A stretch of DNA of 64,000 nucleotides from UBA4951 sp963616935 (GCA_963616935.1 CAVEMS010000001.1:186001-250000), one strand, 5' to 3'; numbered from the stretch's first letter, positions 44,798 to 53,802 are shown. Notes: generated by a model from the letters alone, not told the origin. Numbers and translations are program-made.

Positions 44798-46099
44798 TTA
44801 ATCTTTTAAACAAGCAAGCGGAAGAACGATGACGTTGTCTTCTCTTTTTATTGCGAATTCCGTGTCGGTCAAAACGACTTTGCAACTCGGCGCTTGCATG
44901 ATGGTGTTAGGATTGTCCGCAATATAGTTTTTGATGTTCTCTTCTAATTTATTCAAATGCTTTGCTCCTTCTTCGATGAATCCGCTTCCGCATTTGCACT
45001 CGAATAGGCCATATCTTCCGTCCGGAAGGAAAACGACGTAATCGCATTCCAAACCGAAACGGTCACGGTAATAGTTCAATGTTCCGCCGTATTTGCTCGC
45101 ATAGACCGAAAGATCCCTTCCACACAACGATTCGAAAAGAACGCCTCTTGTTTTAAAATCTTTTGCCAAGGATTCGTTTCCGAGGTTCAATGCGGCACAC
45201 GCCAAAGACGTTTCATAAAAGACTTTCTTTGGCAATGAGCGTATTGACGTTGAACTTCTTATGTTCGGATTCCAGGCTGGCACTTCGCGGATAACGAACA
45301 ATCTGCTCAGCGCGCCCATATAGATATAGAAAGTGGAATCGGAAATCGGGTGCCCGCTGTCTCTTATGTCACTCAGTATCGTTTTGTTGGACACGGGCGT
45401 CGATATGTTCCTGGCCAAGGATTTTATTAGCGCTCTCACCGCTAAAGGGTTAATGTTCATCCCAACGGCTTCATTGAATTCGGTTGAACACAACGAGTCC
45501 AAAGCTTGTTTTCCATAGATTGAGTTATCTTTGTTTTTGCGAATGACGGCAACAGGCCATCCTCCTCTGACGATGACATTGGTGATTCCGTCTCTGTTTA
45601 GTTTGGATATCCCGTTTATTTTTGTGGAAGTGTCAAAAAGATCGATGAAGGAGATTTGATTGCTTGATTCTCCTGACTCCGAAAGAGACATGGTTTCCAT
45701 ATCGAGCGTCGATATTCTCATTGAACCTGTATGCTTCGTTTTTCCTTCCTTCGGAGAAAAAGAACCGGTAAAGATGAATAATGAGCTTTTTTGCGGATTG
45801 CGGTCAATGTATCTCCTTGCGGCATCCCAAACGGCGGGGTAGGTTTGCCATTCGTCAATAAGGCGGGGATTTTCTCCTTCTAGAAAGTAATTGGGGTCGT
45901 TTTTCGATATCAGATTGAATTGTTCCTCGTTGCTGACATCATCCAGATAGATCGCGGAATGAGAAAAATGTTCGGCTGTTGTTGTTTTCCCACACCATTT
46001 CGGACCACGCAAAAGCACAGCTCCGAAAGCGTCCAATTGTTCTTGTAATTTTGTTTCAATGATACGGTTTCGATATTCTTTTGTCTTGTTTGTTTTCAT
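44798..46099 (-). CDS. AAA ATPase with DUF4143 C-terminal domain
   Basis: 433 residues. N-terminal AAA_14 domain: RGPKWCGKTTTAEHF P-loop at about 31-40, AIYLDDV, PRLIDEWQTYPAVWDAARRYID (Walker B) and LFIFTGSFSP sensor. C-terminal DUF4143 region with YETSLACAALNLG, FESLCGRDLSVYASKYGG and YRDRFGLECDYVVFLPDGRYGLFECKCG, whose D..E.K pattern resembles a PD-(D/E)XK nuclease-like fold. Such proteins are widespread in gut bacteria and archaea, of unknown role, often thought mobile or defence-related. It stands alone between two salvage operons, with a tandem repeat just upstream. Confidence 0.87.
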   Translation of the reverse strand: MKTNKTKEYRNRIIETKLQEQLDAFGAVLLRGPKWCGKTTTAEHFSHSAIYLDDVSNEEQFNLISKNDPNYFLEGENPRLIDEWQTYPAVWDAARRYIDRNPQKSSLFIFTGSFSPKEGKTKHTGSMRISTLDMETMSLSESGESSNQISFIDLFDTSTKINGISKLNRDGITNVIVRGGWPVAVIRKNKDNSIYGKQALDSLCSTEFNEAVGMNINPLAVRALIKSLARNISTPVSNKTILSDIRDSGHPISDSTFYIYMGALSRLFVIREVPAWNPNIRSSTSIRSLPKKVFYETSLACAALNLGNESLAKDFKTRGVLFESLCGRDLSVYASKYGGTLNYYRDRFGLECDYVVFLPDGRYGLFECKCGSGFIEEGAKHLNKLEENIKNYIADNPNTIMQAPSCKVVLTDTEFAIKREDNVIVLPLACLKD

Positions 46100-46140
46100 G
46101 GCATCATTTTAAAGCGTTTCTCCATGTTTTTCAAATTATA

Positions 46141-46203
46141 TTGGAGTGTTTTGGAGTTTTTCATTGGAGTGTTTTGGAGTTTTTCATTGGAGTGTTTTGG
46201 AGT
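46141..46203. repeat. 23-bp tandem repeat upstream of the AAA ATPase gene
   Basis: Two complete 23-base units (46141-46163, 46164-46186) and a third partial copy to 46203. Each unit carries TTGGAGT twice, starting 10 bases apart, so six TTGGAGT sites follow along the DNA. It lies about 40 bases upstream of the ATPase start. Possible binding array for a regulator or the ATPase itself. Confidence 0.9.
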
Positions 46204-46235
46204 AAAAAAGTTTTTGCCGATGCTTAAATGCGCAC

Positions 46236-46274
46236 AAAAAAAGCGATCCGGCTGGGATTATCAACCGATCGCTT
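46236..46274 (-). terminator. Terminator of hpt
   Basis: On the minus strand AAGCGATC / GATCGCTT (46274-46267 with 46248-46241) enclosing an 18-base loop, followed by T's (46242-46236). Confidence 0.8.
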
Positions 46275-46293
46275 TGCTTTTAATTTCTGTGAT

Positions 46294-46851
46294 TTAACGG
46301 TCGACCAATTCGTCCATGTGTTTAACCTCTTCTGGGGTTGGCACATAGACATAAGGATCGTTACGGTGTAATTCGCGATAATCGAGGCCGTATCCGACGA
46401 CGAATTTGTTTTCGTTGAGCGTTTTTCCAACGTAATCGATTTGGACTGGCACTTTCCTTGCGCAAGCTTTATCTAATAACGTCGTCACGATGACTTGCTT
46501 TGGGTTGTATTTTTCTTTGAAATGCTCAACCAGATATTTCATGGATAAGCCGGTGTCGATGACGTCCTCAACGATGACGAGGCTTCGTCCCTCTATATTC
46601 GTTGAGATGTCTTGCTTCAAAGTCACTTTGCCAGTACTCTTGTCGCCTTCATAGCTCGACACTTGGATATAGTCGACCAAGATGTCGATCGATAGGTGCT
46701 CGATCAAATCGATCATGAAATTGGCTGCGCCTTTCATGACACATACGAAGATGGGGAGTTTTTGATCGTCTTTTAGCCTTTCGCTTAAAGCGTGGCCGAT
46801 GCGGGTGGTGGCTTCCACGATCTCTTCGTGGGACATGACGAGTTCTAACAT
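46294..46851 (-). CDS. hpt: Hypoxanthine phosphoribosyltransferase
   Basis: 185 residues. Makes IMP (and GMP) from hypoxanthine or guanine and PRPP. PRPP loop LVIVEDVIDTGLSM, the CVMKGAANFMIDLI and VSSYEGDKSTGKV loop, and FVVGYGLDYRELHRNDPYV near the end identify it. AGGAG precedes the ATG. Divergent from prs, which provides its co-substrate, and next to guaB. Confidence 0.96.
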   Translation of the reverse strand: MLELVMSHEEIVEATTRIGHALSERLKDDQKLPIFVCVMKGAANFMIDLIEHLSIDILVDYIQVSSYEGDKSTGKVTLKQDISTNIEGRSLVIVEDVIDTGLSMKYLVEHFKEKYNPKQVIVTTLLDKACARKVPVQIDYVGKTLNENKFVVGYGLDYRELHRNDPYVYVPTPEEVKHMDELVDR

Positions 46852-47039
46852 TTGTTTTCTCCTGGTTTTTCGTTAGCGAATCAAATGAATATCCTACTAT
46901 AGATTATTTGCATCGACTTTTGGAAAGAAAGCGCTATCTCAAGCGAAATTAATTTTTGTTATGGGTATGGCGAAAGATGAGTAGCATAATAAAGTGATAT
47001 AGAGGCTCGCCTCAAAGATCAATGGAGGAAAGTAGCACA

Positions 47040-48026
47040 ATGCTAGACAATGCGATCTTATTCTCGTTATCCGCCAACCAAGACCTCGCCGCTTCAATCG
47101 CCGAGAAGCTTCATGTCAGTTTGGGACAAAGGAGCATCAAGCATTTCCCGTCCGGTGAAATCATCGTCGAACCGATAGAAACGGTTCGTGGAAAGGATGT
47201 CTTCATCATCCAATCGACTTGCCCTCCAGTTAACGACAATCTCATGGAGACTTTGATTTTCGTCGACGCTCTTCGCAGGAGCAGCGCTCGCGAAATCAAT
47301 TTGATAATCCCTTATTTCGGATATGCCAGGCAAGATAGGAAGGCCAAGCCAAGGCAGCCGATCACGGCCGCTTTAGTGGCCCATTTGCTTACGACGGCAG
47401 GGGTTGACCGCGTCGTGACCGTCAATTTGCACGCCGCGCAGATACAAGGTTTCTTCTCTTGTTTGGTCGACGATTTGACGGCCGTGCCTCTCTTAGGAAA
47501 GGCTTTGATCGCCGGTTGCGAAGACTTATCGAACGTCGTCGTCGTCTCACCTGACCACGGCGGCGTTACTCGTGCCCGTTTATTGGCCGAGCAAATGGAC
47601 GCTCCATTGGCGATCATCGATAAACGCCGCAATTCGAAACTCGAACCGGAAGCCATGAACATCATAGGCGAGGTCAAAGGGAAAGAATGCGTCATGGTCG
47701 ATGATATGATCGACACCGGTAAGAGCGCGGTAATCGGGGCGAACGCGCTTCTCGCGGCCGGTGCAAAGAATGTGAAAATCGCTGCGACGCACGCCGTCTT
47801 CAGCGATCCATGCTACGACTTGCTCTCCAACGGACCATTCAAGGAAATCATCGTCACCGATTCGATTCCTCTCTCTGAGCGCTTCGCAAAGCTCAAATCC
47901 GTTCGCGTCGTGCATTTGGCCAGCATGCTTGCGGAATGCATCGACCGCATCGTGGCCAATAACCCTCTCTCGGCTGTTTATGCCGCGTATGCATCTAATG
48001 AGGATTTCAAAAAGAACGGCGATTAA
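47040..48026 (+). CDS. prs: Ribose-phosphate pyrophosphokinase
   Basis: 328 residues from the ATG at 47040; the frame opens 18 bases earlier, but GGAGG at 47024-47028 fits the later start. Makes PRPP for Hpt and Upp. Visible: FPSGEIIVEPIETVRGKDVFI, YFGYARQDRKAKPRQPI (ATP site), LHAAQIQGFF, SPDHGGVTRAR and the PRPP loop VDDMIDTGKSA. Two family positions are unusual: LHAAQ where LHADQ is common and DTGKS where DTAGT is common. Catalytic lysine and arginine regions are intact. Confidence 0.93.
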   Translation: MLDNAILFSLSANQDLAASIAEKLHVSLGQRSIKHFPSGEIIVEPIETVRGKDVFIIQSTCPPVNDNLMETLIFVDALRRSSAREINLIIPYFGYARQDRKAKPRQPITAALVAHLLTTAGVDRVVTVNLHAAQIQGFFSCLVDDLTAVPLLGKALIAGCEDLSNVVVVSPDHGGVTRARLLAEQMDAPLAIIDKRRNSKLEPEAMNIIGEVKGKECVMVDDMIDTGKSAVIGANALLAAGAKNVKIAATHAVFSDPCYDLLSNGPFKEIIVTDSIPLSERFAKLKSVRVVHLASMLAECIDRIVANNPLSAVYAAYASNEDFKKNGD

Positions 48027-48055
48027 CGCCGTTTTTTCTTAATGGAGGATAAAAA

Positions 48056-49528
48056 ATGAAATTGGACAACATTCAGGTCGGATTGACGTATGACGATATC
48101 CTTTTGATTCCGCAGCGCTCAAGCGCTTTGCCAAGCGAAGTGTCGCTAAAAACTTATTTAACGCCTACTATCCAACTAAATATTCCTATCGTCAGCGCAG
48201 CCATGGATACGGTTACTGAAGCGCCGATGGCCATCGCCCTCGCCAGAGAAGGTGGCATTGGCATGATTCATAAGAACATGTCAATCGAAGAGCAGAAGAA
48301 AAATGTCGAGCTCGTCAAGAGAAATGAATCCGGCATGGTTATCGATCCAATCACCCTTCGTCCGGAGCAAACCTTGGCCGAAGCGGAAGCCCTTTTGCAT
48401 CATTATTCGATTTCTGGTCTTCCGGTGGTCGATGACAATATGAAGCTCATCGGCATCTTGACCAATAGGGATATCCGTTATCTCAAAGCCGACGATACGC
48501 CAGTTAAAAACATCATGACCAAAGACCATTTGGTGACCGGGAAAGAAGGCATCACTCTCGACGAAGCGCAGGAAATACTTTGGAAAAACCGTATTGAGAA
48601 GCTTCCAATCGTCGATGATAACGGCGTTCTTGTCGGCTTGATAACCTCCAAAGACATCGATAAGAAAAAGGATTATCCTCAAGCAGCGAAGGATTCGAAA
48701 GGCCGTTTGCTTTGCGGCGCCGCCGTCGGCGTCGGAGCCAATACCATGGAACGCGTCAAAGCCTTATATGAAGCCGATGTCGACGTCTTGACGATCGATA
48801 GCGCCCACGGCCATAGCGCGAATATCTTGCGCACGGTGAGAGAAATTCATGCCGCTTATCCGTCTTTGCCTTTGATCGCCGGAAACATCGTAACGAAAGA
48901 GGCAGCAAAGGATTTGATCGAAGCTGGCGCCTCTTGCGTCAAAGTCGGAATCGGCCCTGGCTCGATATGCACGACCCGCGTCGTGAGCGGCGTCGGAATG
49001 CCTCAAGCCTCGGCTGTCGACGAGGTGAGTTCCTATTGCCGCGATAAAGGGGTCTGCGTGATCGCCGATGGCGGCATCAAGTATAGCGGCGACATCGTCA
49101 AAGCCTTGGCTATTGGCGCTGATAGCGTTATGCTCGGATCTTTGCTAGCCGGTACCGTCGAGTCTCCAGGCGAAGAAATCATCTATCAAGGCCGTCGCTT
49201 CAAGTCCTATGTCGGAATGGGAAGCTTGGCGGCGATGAAGAGAGGGAGTGCCGATCGTTATTTCCAAAAAGCGGACACGAGCCCTCGCAAACTAGTTCCG
49301 GAAGGCATCGAAGGAAGAGTCGCCTTCAAAGGACCTCTAAGCGATACGATTTATCAGCTTTGCGGCGGCATAAGGAGCGGCATGGGCTATTGTGGTGCCA
49401 TCGATTTGGCCGCTTTAAGGTCGAATGCGCATTTCGTGAGGATCACGAATGCCGGTCTTCGTGAGAGCCATCCGCACGACGTCAATATCACCGTTGAAGC
49501 GCCTAACTATTCGAAACAAGGCGAATAA
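48056..49528 (+). CDS. guaB: IMP dehydrogenase
   Basis: 490 residues. Oxidises IMP to XMP, the step before GuaA. TIM barrel with LTYDDILLIPQRS at the start, a CBS pair at about 95-215 (MVIDPITLRPEQTLAEA to GLITSKDIDKKKDYP), the catalytic cysteine in VGIGPGSICTTRVVSGVG, and the flap GMGSLAAMKRGSADRY. GGAGG precedes the ATG, 29 bases behind prs. Own terminator. Confidence 0.97.
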   Translation: MKLDNIQVGLTYDDILLIPQRSSALPSEVSLKTYLTPTIQLNIPIVSAAMDTVTEAPMAIALAREGGIGMIHKNMSIEEQKKNVELVKRNESGMVIDPITLRPEQTLAEAEALLHHYSISGLPVVDDNMKLIGILTNRDIRYLKADDTPVKNIMTKDHLVTGKEGITLDEAQEILWKNRIEKLPIVDDNGVLVGLITSKDIDKKKDYPQAAKDSKGRLLCGAAVGVGANTMERVKALYEADVDVLTIDSAHGHSANILRTVREIHAAYPSLPLIAGNIVTKEAAKDLIEAGASCVKVGIGPGSICTTRVVSGVGMPQASAVDEVSSYCRDKGVCVIADGGIKYSGDIVKALAIGADSVMLGSLLAGTVESPGEEIIYQGRRFKSYVGMGSLAAMKRGSADRYFQKADTSPRKLVPEGIEGRVAFKGPLSDTIYQLCGGIRSGMGYCGAIDLAALRSNAHFVRITNAGLRESHPHDVNITVEAPNYSKQGE

Positions 49529-49546
49529 AAAACGAAAAAACTATGC

Positions 49547-49585
49547 AAAACCCCTTTCGATTGCGTTCGATAAGGGGTTTTCTTT
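49547..49585 (+). terminator. Terminator of guaB
   Basis: AAAACCCCTT (49547-49556) pairs with AAGGGGTTTT (49572-49581) and continues into TTCGA/TCGA; T's follow. Confidence 0.88.
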
Positions 49586-49670
49586 TGACTTTTCGAAATC
49601 AGTTGAACAAAACGAAAATGAACGGCAAAACAACGCAGTTTTCGTATTTTTCAAAACGTGCAAAAACAAT

Positions 49671-49699
49671 TTGACGACTTATAAGGTGGATGGTATATT
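49671..49699 (+). promoter_or_regulatory. Promoter of the tRNA cluster
   Basis: TTGACG, exactly 17 bases, TGG then TATATT (49694-49699): a consensus-like promoter with extended -10, about 30 bases before the first tRNA. Confidence 0.75.
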
Positions 49700-49730
49700 T
49701 ATTGGCGCACGTTTAGGCGTCATCTCTAGC

Positions 49731-49805
49731 GGATGCTTAGCTCAGCGGGAGAGCATCGCCCTTACAAGGCGGGGGTCACAGGTTCGAAACCTGTAGCATC
49801 CACCA
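49731..49805 (+). tRNA. tRNA-Val (anticodon TAC)
   Basis: Acceptor GGATGCT / AGCATCC, anticodon loop CTTACAA between TCGCC and GGCGG, T loop TTCGAAA, encoded CCA. First gene of a five-tRNA array. Confidence 0.95.
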
Positions 49806-49829
49806 CCTTAGCGTGTTCGATAAAACTGT

Positions 49830-49913
49830 GGGCGAATAGCGAAGTGGCCAAACGCGGCTGACTGTAAATCAGCTCCTTCGGGTTCGGTGGTTCAAATCCA
49901 TCTTCGCCCACCA
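49830..49913 (+). tRNA. tRNA-Tyr (anticodon GTA)
   Basis: Acceptor GGGCGAA / TTCGCCC, anticodon loop with GTA, long variable arm as expected of bacterial tRNA-Tyr, encoded CCA. Confidence 0.94.
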
Positions 49914-49920
49914 CGTCGAT

Positions 49921-49995
49921 TGGGGTGTAGCCAAGCGGTAAGGCAACAGACTTTGACTCTGTCATGCACTGGTCCGATCCCAGTCACCCCAGCCA
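49921..49995 (+). tRNA. tRNA-Gln (anticodon TTG)
   Basis: Acceptor TGGGGTG / CACCCCA, discriminator G, anticodon stem ACAGA / TCTGT with TTG, encoded CCA. Confidence 0.94.
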
Positions 49996-49999
49996 GCAT

Positions 50000-50074
50000 C
50001 CTCCGTTAGCTCAGTGGTAGAGCACTTGACTTTTAATCAAGGGGTCGACGGTTCAAGCCCGTCACGGGGGACCA
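50000..50074 (+). tRNA. tRNA-Lys (anticodon TTT)
   Basis: Acceptor CCTCCGT / ACGGGGG, D arm TAGCTCAGTGGTAGAGC, loop CTTTTAA with TTT, encoded CCA. Confidence 0.95.
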
Positions 50075-50083
50075 TTCTATTGG

Positions 50084-50170
50084 GCCCGGGTGGCGAAATG
50101 GTAGACGCAAAGGACTTAAAATCCTTCGGGCGAATAACCCATACCGGTTCGAGTCCGGTCCCGGGCACCA
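50084..50170 (+). tRNA. tRNA-Leu (anticodon TAA)
   Basis: Acceptor GCCCGGG / CCCGGGC, anticodon loop CTTAAAA with TAA, long variable arm, encoded CCA. Last of the array. Confidence 0.95.
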
Positions 50171-50185
50171 AAAAAATGTTCATTG

Positions 50186-50216
50186 GATGTGATGTGAATC
50201 ACATCTTTTCTTTTAT
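50186..50216 (+). terminator. Terminator of the tRNA cluster
   Basis: GATGTGA / TCACATC stem with a 6-base loop, then TTTTCTTTT. It reaches into the 3' end of the convergent regulator gene. Confidence 0.8.
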
Positions 50217-50477
50217 TTCCGACGGCGAAGCAAATTTATGATAGGTCTTCTTTCCTATATTCGTGTTGATAAGAAGGCGCTTGGCACCTATTTTTTTCAG
50301 GGCGTACATCAAGGTACGCTTAGAGACGCCGCTTTCATTCATTATTTCCTTGTTCGATATACCGAAATCGGAAAATAACGTCGCCTCCCCAATCAATTCG
50401 TAAACCTTCTTTTCGGATTTAGTCATGCTGAATGAGTCGCTTTTGCTCATTTTGAAGTAATTCGATTTGACGCTCAT
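50199..50477 (-). CDS. Winged-helix DNA-binding protein
   Basis: 92 residues from the ATG at 50477 (AGAGGTG upstream); an earlier start at 50522 is in frame but lies in the pgi terminator. The sequence KSEKKVYELIGEAT, then NKEIMNESGVSKRTLMYALKKIGAKRLLINT, then a beta wing GKKTYHKF, is a typical MarR/ArsR-size winged helix. The target is unknown. It lies upstream of nothing on its own strand within 150 bases, so it may act elsewhere. Confidence 0.65.
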   Translation of the reverse strand: MSVKSNYFKMSKSDSFSMTKSEKKVYELIGEATLFSDFGISNKEIMNESGVSKRTLMYALKKIGAKRLLINTNIGKKTYHKFASPSEIKEKM

Positions 50478-50508
50478 TTTTGCACCTCTGGAATCGATGC
50501 CAACCGAA

Positions 50509-50537
50509 AAGAAAAACGGCAACGCAGTCGTTGCCGT
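50509..50537 (-). terminator. Terminator of pgi
   Basis: On the minus strand ACGGCAACG - ACTG - CGTTGCCGT, a perfect 9-bp stem, followed by TTTTC. Confidence 0.9.
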
Positions 50538-50563
50538 AATGAGACATGTATATCGATTTCGCT

Positions 50564-51850
50564 TTAGAACCCAGGTTTTCCAAGAAGATGGAACATGTTC
50601 TTCTTATAGACTTCGACGCCGGGTTGGTTGAATGGGTTCACCTCATTAAGATAGGCGCTCATCGCACACGCTCTTTCGAAGAAATAGAAGAGATAGCCGA
50701 GGTTAAACGGATTCATTCCTTCGCATTCCAGAACGATGTTATCGACTTTGGCGACTTCACTATGGGCGGAAAGCGTTCCTTCCATGGCCTTATCTTGGAT
50801 GTACCCCAGATCTTTTCCTTCGAGGTAGTTAAGACCGTCGAGGTTTTCGTCGTCGTGCGGCACTTTCACGGAATCGCGGTGATTCATCATGCGTAGAGTC
50901 GTTTCGAAGAATATCGGGCTTCCTTCTTGGACGAATTGGCCTAAGGAATGAAGGTCGGTGGTGAAAGTCACGCTATCGGGGAGAAGGGATTTGCCTTCCT
51001 TTCCTTCGCTTTCGCCGAATAGCTGTTTGAACCATTCGCCGAGCTGGACGAACGAAGGAACGTACGTCACGAACATCTCGACCGATTTTTTATGCTTCTT
51101 CCACATTTCATGGCGGAGGACGGCGTATTTATAGGCCTCGTTTTCGAGAAGGTTTGGATTAGACGTGTCTTCCCTGGCTTTGGCGCTTCCTTTGAGAATC
51201 TCCTCCGGATCGATGCCGGCGCAGGCGATCGGGAAGAGCCCGACTGCGGTTTGGACACTATAACGGCCGCCGATGTCGTCAGGCAAGACGAAACGGACAT
51301 AGCCCTCTTTCTTTGATAACGTCAACAAAGCGCCTTTGGAAGCGTCAGTGGTGGCGAAGATCGCTTTTCTTGCCATATCGACGCCATCGCGCCTTTCGAT
51401 CATTTCCTTTAACAGCCTGAAAGCGACGCTCGTTTCGGTGGTGGTGCCGCTTTTGGAAATGACGTTGATGGCGAATTTCTTGTCCTTAAGATAATCGAGG
51501 ACGTTTTTTACGTAGGTCGGATCGAATGTCTGACCCATATAGATGATTTCCGGTTTGTGGTTATTAAGAGTGCCGTTTATTGCTTCAATCGCCGCTCTGG
51601 CGCCTAGATAGCTGCCTCCGATACCGCAAACGACCAAAACGTCGAAGTTATCGCGGACGTATTTGGCGCTTTTTTTGATGAGCTCCAATTCTTCCTTATC
51701 GTAATCGACGGGGTGGTCGACCCAGCCTAGGAAATCGTTTCCGGCTCCGCTTTTTTCTTTTATCGCTTTGTCGATTTCGGCGACTTTGTTCTTGTATTCG
51801 TTCCAATCGATTGGATGTACCAAATGCTCGGTATTAGTCTTGATTATCAT
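50564..51850 (-). CDS. pgi: Glucose-6-phosphate isomerase
   Basis: 428 residues, as in the short Firmicute form. Interconverts glucose- and fructose-6-phosphate. Sugar-phosphate loops VVCGIGGSYLGARAAIE and VISKSGTTTETSVAFRL, the RYSVQTAVGLFPIACAG segment and the C-terminal FNQPGVEVYKKNMF with catalytic lysine are visible. The start overlaps the S1-domain gene by 17 bases, with AGGAAATG upstream. Confidence 0.97.
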   Translation of the reverse strand: MIIKTNTEHLVHPIDWNEYKNKVAEIDKAIKEKSGAGNDFLGWVDHPVDYDKEELELIKKSAKYVRDNFDVLVVCGIGGSYLGARAAIEAINGTLNNHKPEIIYMGQTFDPTYVKNVLDYLKDKKFAINVISKSGTTTETSVAFRLLKEMIERRDGVDMARKAIFATTDASKGALLTLSKKEGYVRFVLPDDIGGRYSVQTAVGLFPIACAGIDPEEILKGSAKAREDTSNPNLLENEAYKYAVLRHEMWKKHKKSVEMFVTYVPSFVQLGEWFKQLFGESEGKEGKSLLPDSVTFTTDLHSLGQFVQEGSPIFFETTLRMMNHRDSVKVPHDDENLDGLNYLEGKDLGYIQDKAMEGTLSAHSEVAKVDNIVLECEGMNPFNLGYLFYFFERACAMSAYLNEVNPFNQPGVEVYKKNMFHLLGKPGF

Positions 51851-52211
51851 GATTCATTTCCTTTCCTCGATTCTCACTCTCTATCCATTCGGGAAGCTTT
51901 TTCGCGAGCTCCTCAAAGGATATGCGACTGGGATCGATTCTTTTTCTATGGAGCGATTCTTTCTTTTCTTGAACGCTCATTTTCTTTAACGAGACGCGCA
52001 AAGACGCTCCTTCTTCGCTTAGTTCCACGACTTTCACCTTATAAATGTTTCCGACTTTTACGAAAGAGGTGAAGTTTCTTATGTATGAATTTGATATTTC
52101 GCTGATATGGAGCAAGCCGGTTTTTCCTTCGTCAAAAAGCATGATCGCGTAACTTGGGTATACGCGCACGACCGTCCCTTCCAATATGTCTCCGACCTTA
52201 ATTTCCTTCAT
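51834..52211 (-). CDS. S1-domain RNA-binding protein (YugI/CvfD-like)
   Basis: 125 residues. One S1 domain at about 3-72 (KVGDILEGTVVRVYPSYAIMLF, GLLHISEISNSYIRNF, VKVGNIYKVKVVEL) and a polar C-terminal tail of about 50 residues. Related Bacillus proteins (YugI, general stress protein 13) bind ribosomal RNA and affect translation and virulence; the gene is near pgi there too. Overlaps pgi and ispD, so the three form one operon. Confidence 0.85.
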   Translation of the reverse strand: MKEIKVGDILEGTVVRVYPSYAIMLFDEGKTGLLHISEISNSYIRNFTSFVKVGNIYKVKVVELSEEGASLRVSLKKMSVQEKKESLHRKRIDPSRISFEELAKKLPEWIESENRGKEMNHDNQD

Positions 52212-52896
52212 CGTTATGAATCCAATCCGATAAATCTTCTTTAGATGTGATTTTGACGTTCTTTGTATCGCCCTTCATTATATATAATGAGCCCTTGAAA
52301 GTCATTTCGAATATCGAACCGTCATCGGTGAAATCCTTTAACGACGAACGTTCGATGTTATGGAAGGCGGTGAGCAATTTGTCACCGACGAATGCTTGCG
52401 GGGTCTGAACCCTATAGACGTTTTCTCGCTTCAAATAAGCGACGCCGTTCTCATTTTCGAAGATTAAGGAATCAACGTTCTTGATGACTGGTATCGCCGA
52501 TCCGTGTTTAGATGCCGCTTCCATGACGCTTTCGATGAGCTCTTTCGTTATATAAGGCCTATCGGCGTCATGAATCAAAACAATCGACGAGGTTTTTGCG
52601 ATGGATTTTTCGATTTTTAACAGGGAATTATAGACACTTTCCTCTCTGCTATTCCCTCCTACGACTAAATCATATTCGAATTGTTCGTCGACGTGTTTCT
52701 TTATTAGTTCCTCGACTTTCCTTTCGTCTTTTTCCCTTATCGCGAACACGAAGCGATCGAAAAGATTCGTCGATTTGATCTTTATGAATGTTTCGATGAA
52801 TAGTGGCAAGCCTCTATCCGATACGGCATATTGTTTGGGAAGATTGGCATCGGCTCTAGAGCCGCTTCCGGCCAAAAGGAGAATCGCGACGTTCAT
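52198..52896 (-). CDS. ispD: 2-C-methyl-D-erythritol 4-phosphate cytidylyltransferase
   Basis: 232 residues. Third MEP-pathway enzyme, activating MEP with CTP. LLLAGSGSRADANLPKQY (CTP loop, arginine and lysine), VVGGNSREESVYNSL, LIHDADRPYI, YRVQTPQAF and DFTDDGSIFE are conserved. AAAGGAG precedes the ATG. Unlike many bacteria it is not next to ispF, which lies at 27.7 kb. Confidence 0.93.
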   Translation of the reverse strand: MNVAILLLAGSGSRADANLPKQYAVSDRGLPLFIETFIKIKSTNLFDRFVFAIREKDERKVEELIKKHVDEQFEYDLVVGGNSREESVYNSLLKIEKSIAKTSSIVLIHDADRPYITKELIESVMEAASKHGSAIPVIKNVDSLIFENENGVAYLKRENVYRVQTPQAFVGDKLLTAFHNIERSSLKDFTDDGSIFEMTFKGSLYIMKGDTKNVKITSKEDLSDWIHNDEGN

Positions 52897-52977
52897 ATGC
52901 TTCTCCTTTCTTTTGATATTCTATAACGAAAAGCGGCGCTTGATTAAAAGAAGATGATTAAACGAAAACAGAAAATG

Positions 52978-53802
52978 TTATTTGCCATTTTCCCTTTGTG
53001 AGAGGGATTCGTTGATGGCGACGCCTTGAACGATGAGCTGCATTATCTTCTCGAGCTCCGATCCTTCGCGGTAATCGGCTCTGGCGGTGTAATTGACGCG
53101 CCCGTCATCATATAATTCTTGGACTTTTTCTCTGTTGCCCTTCGGATAGACCGCTATCGATTTGCCGCCACTGTTTTTGACGACGACCATCGATGGGATG
53201 TCCGTCATTCCATCGCCTATATAGACGATGTTGTTATAGGGGACTCTTCTCTCTGGGCGTTTCTCATTAACCCCAACGTCGTCTGTGGCATCGTAAACGC
53301 CTTTGGAAATGCGATAGAAATATTGCGTTTTTTGGGTGAAATTAATGACTAATTTCGGCCATAGAGGCAACTTCGTGACGGGATCGAAATAAAATTCGCA
53401 GCCATATACCATTTTGAATTCTTTGTATATCGGGCATCCGGCGACGATCTCGCGGTTACCGGAACTCACTAGATAGTGCTCAACTTTGACTTCGTGTTTT
53501 TTCCCGTATTCGTTGATTCTCGAAAACCAATCCAATACGCCAGGGAAGAAACGGATTTCCCTTCCCATCTCCTTAAGGTATTCGTTGGTCATTTTGATGC
53601 CCTTCTCTTCGCAGGACTTCATCATGACGTATAGATACGATAAAGTGCGTTCCATGCCGGTTTTCGCGGAGAATTCGCTCGTCTTCGCCCAGAATTCTTC
53701 CGGCGACATCCCTAAGGAGGGGATAAAGGAGAAATTCTGCATGTCGCTAGTGGCGAGGGTGCTGTCGAAATCGTAGAGAATTGCTAAAATTGGTTTTTTC
53801 AT
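52978..53802 (-). CDS. HAD-superfamily phosphatase (PSP-like)
   Basis: 274 residues from the ATG at 53802, which begins MKKPILAILYDFDSTLA; the frame extends 22 codons upstream without a signal. Motif I is DFDST, motif II LVSSGN, the last motif VYIGDGMTDIPSM. A helical cap lies between (about 40-115). The pattern fits phosphoserine phosphatase-like HAD enzymes with a C1 cap; substrate unknown. The short leader contains a hairpin GGCCGT-AAG-AACGGC-like element. Confidence 0.75.
   Translation of the reverse strand: MKKPILAILYDFDSTLATSDMQNFSFIPSLGMSPEEFWAKTSEFSAKTGMERTLSYLYVMMKSCEEKGIKMTNEYLKEMGREIRFFPGVLDWFSRINEYGKKHEVKVEHYLVSSGNREIVAGCPIYKEFKMVYGCEFYFDPVTKLPLWPKLVINFTQKTQYFYRISKGVYDATDDVGVNEKRPERRVPYNNIVYIGDGMTDIPSMVVVKNSGGKSIAVYPKGNREKVQELYDDGRVNYTARADYREGSELEKIMQLIVQGVAINESLSQRENGK

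Noticed and set aside
46100..46240. CRISPR array at the tandem repeat
   Set aside because: Units are directly adjacent without spacers and there are no cas genes.
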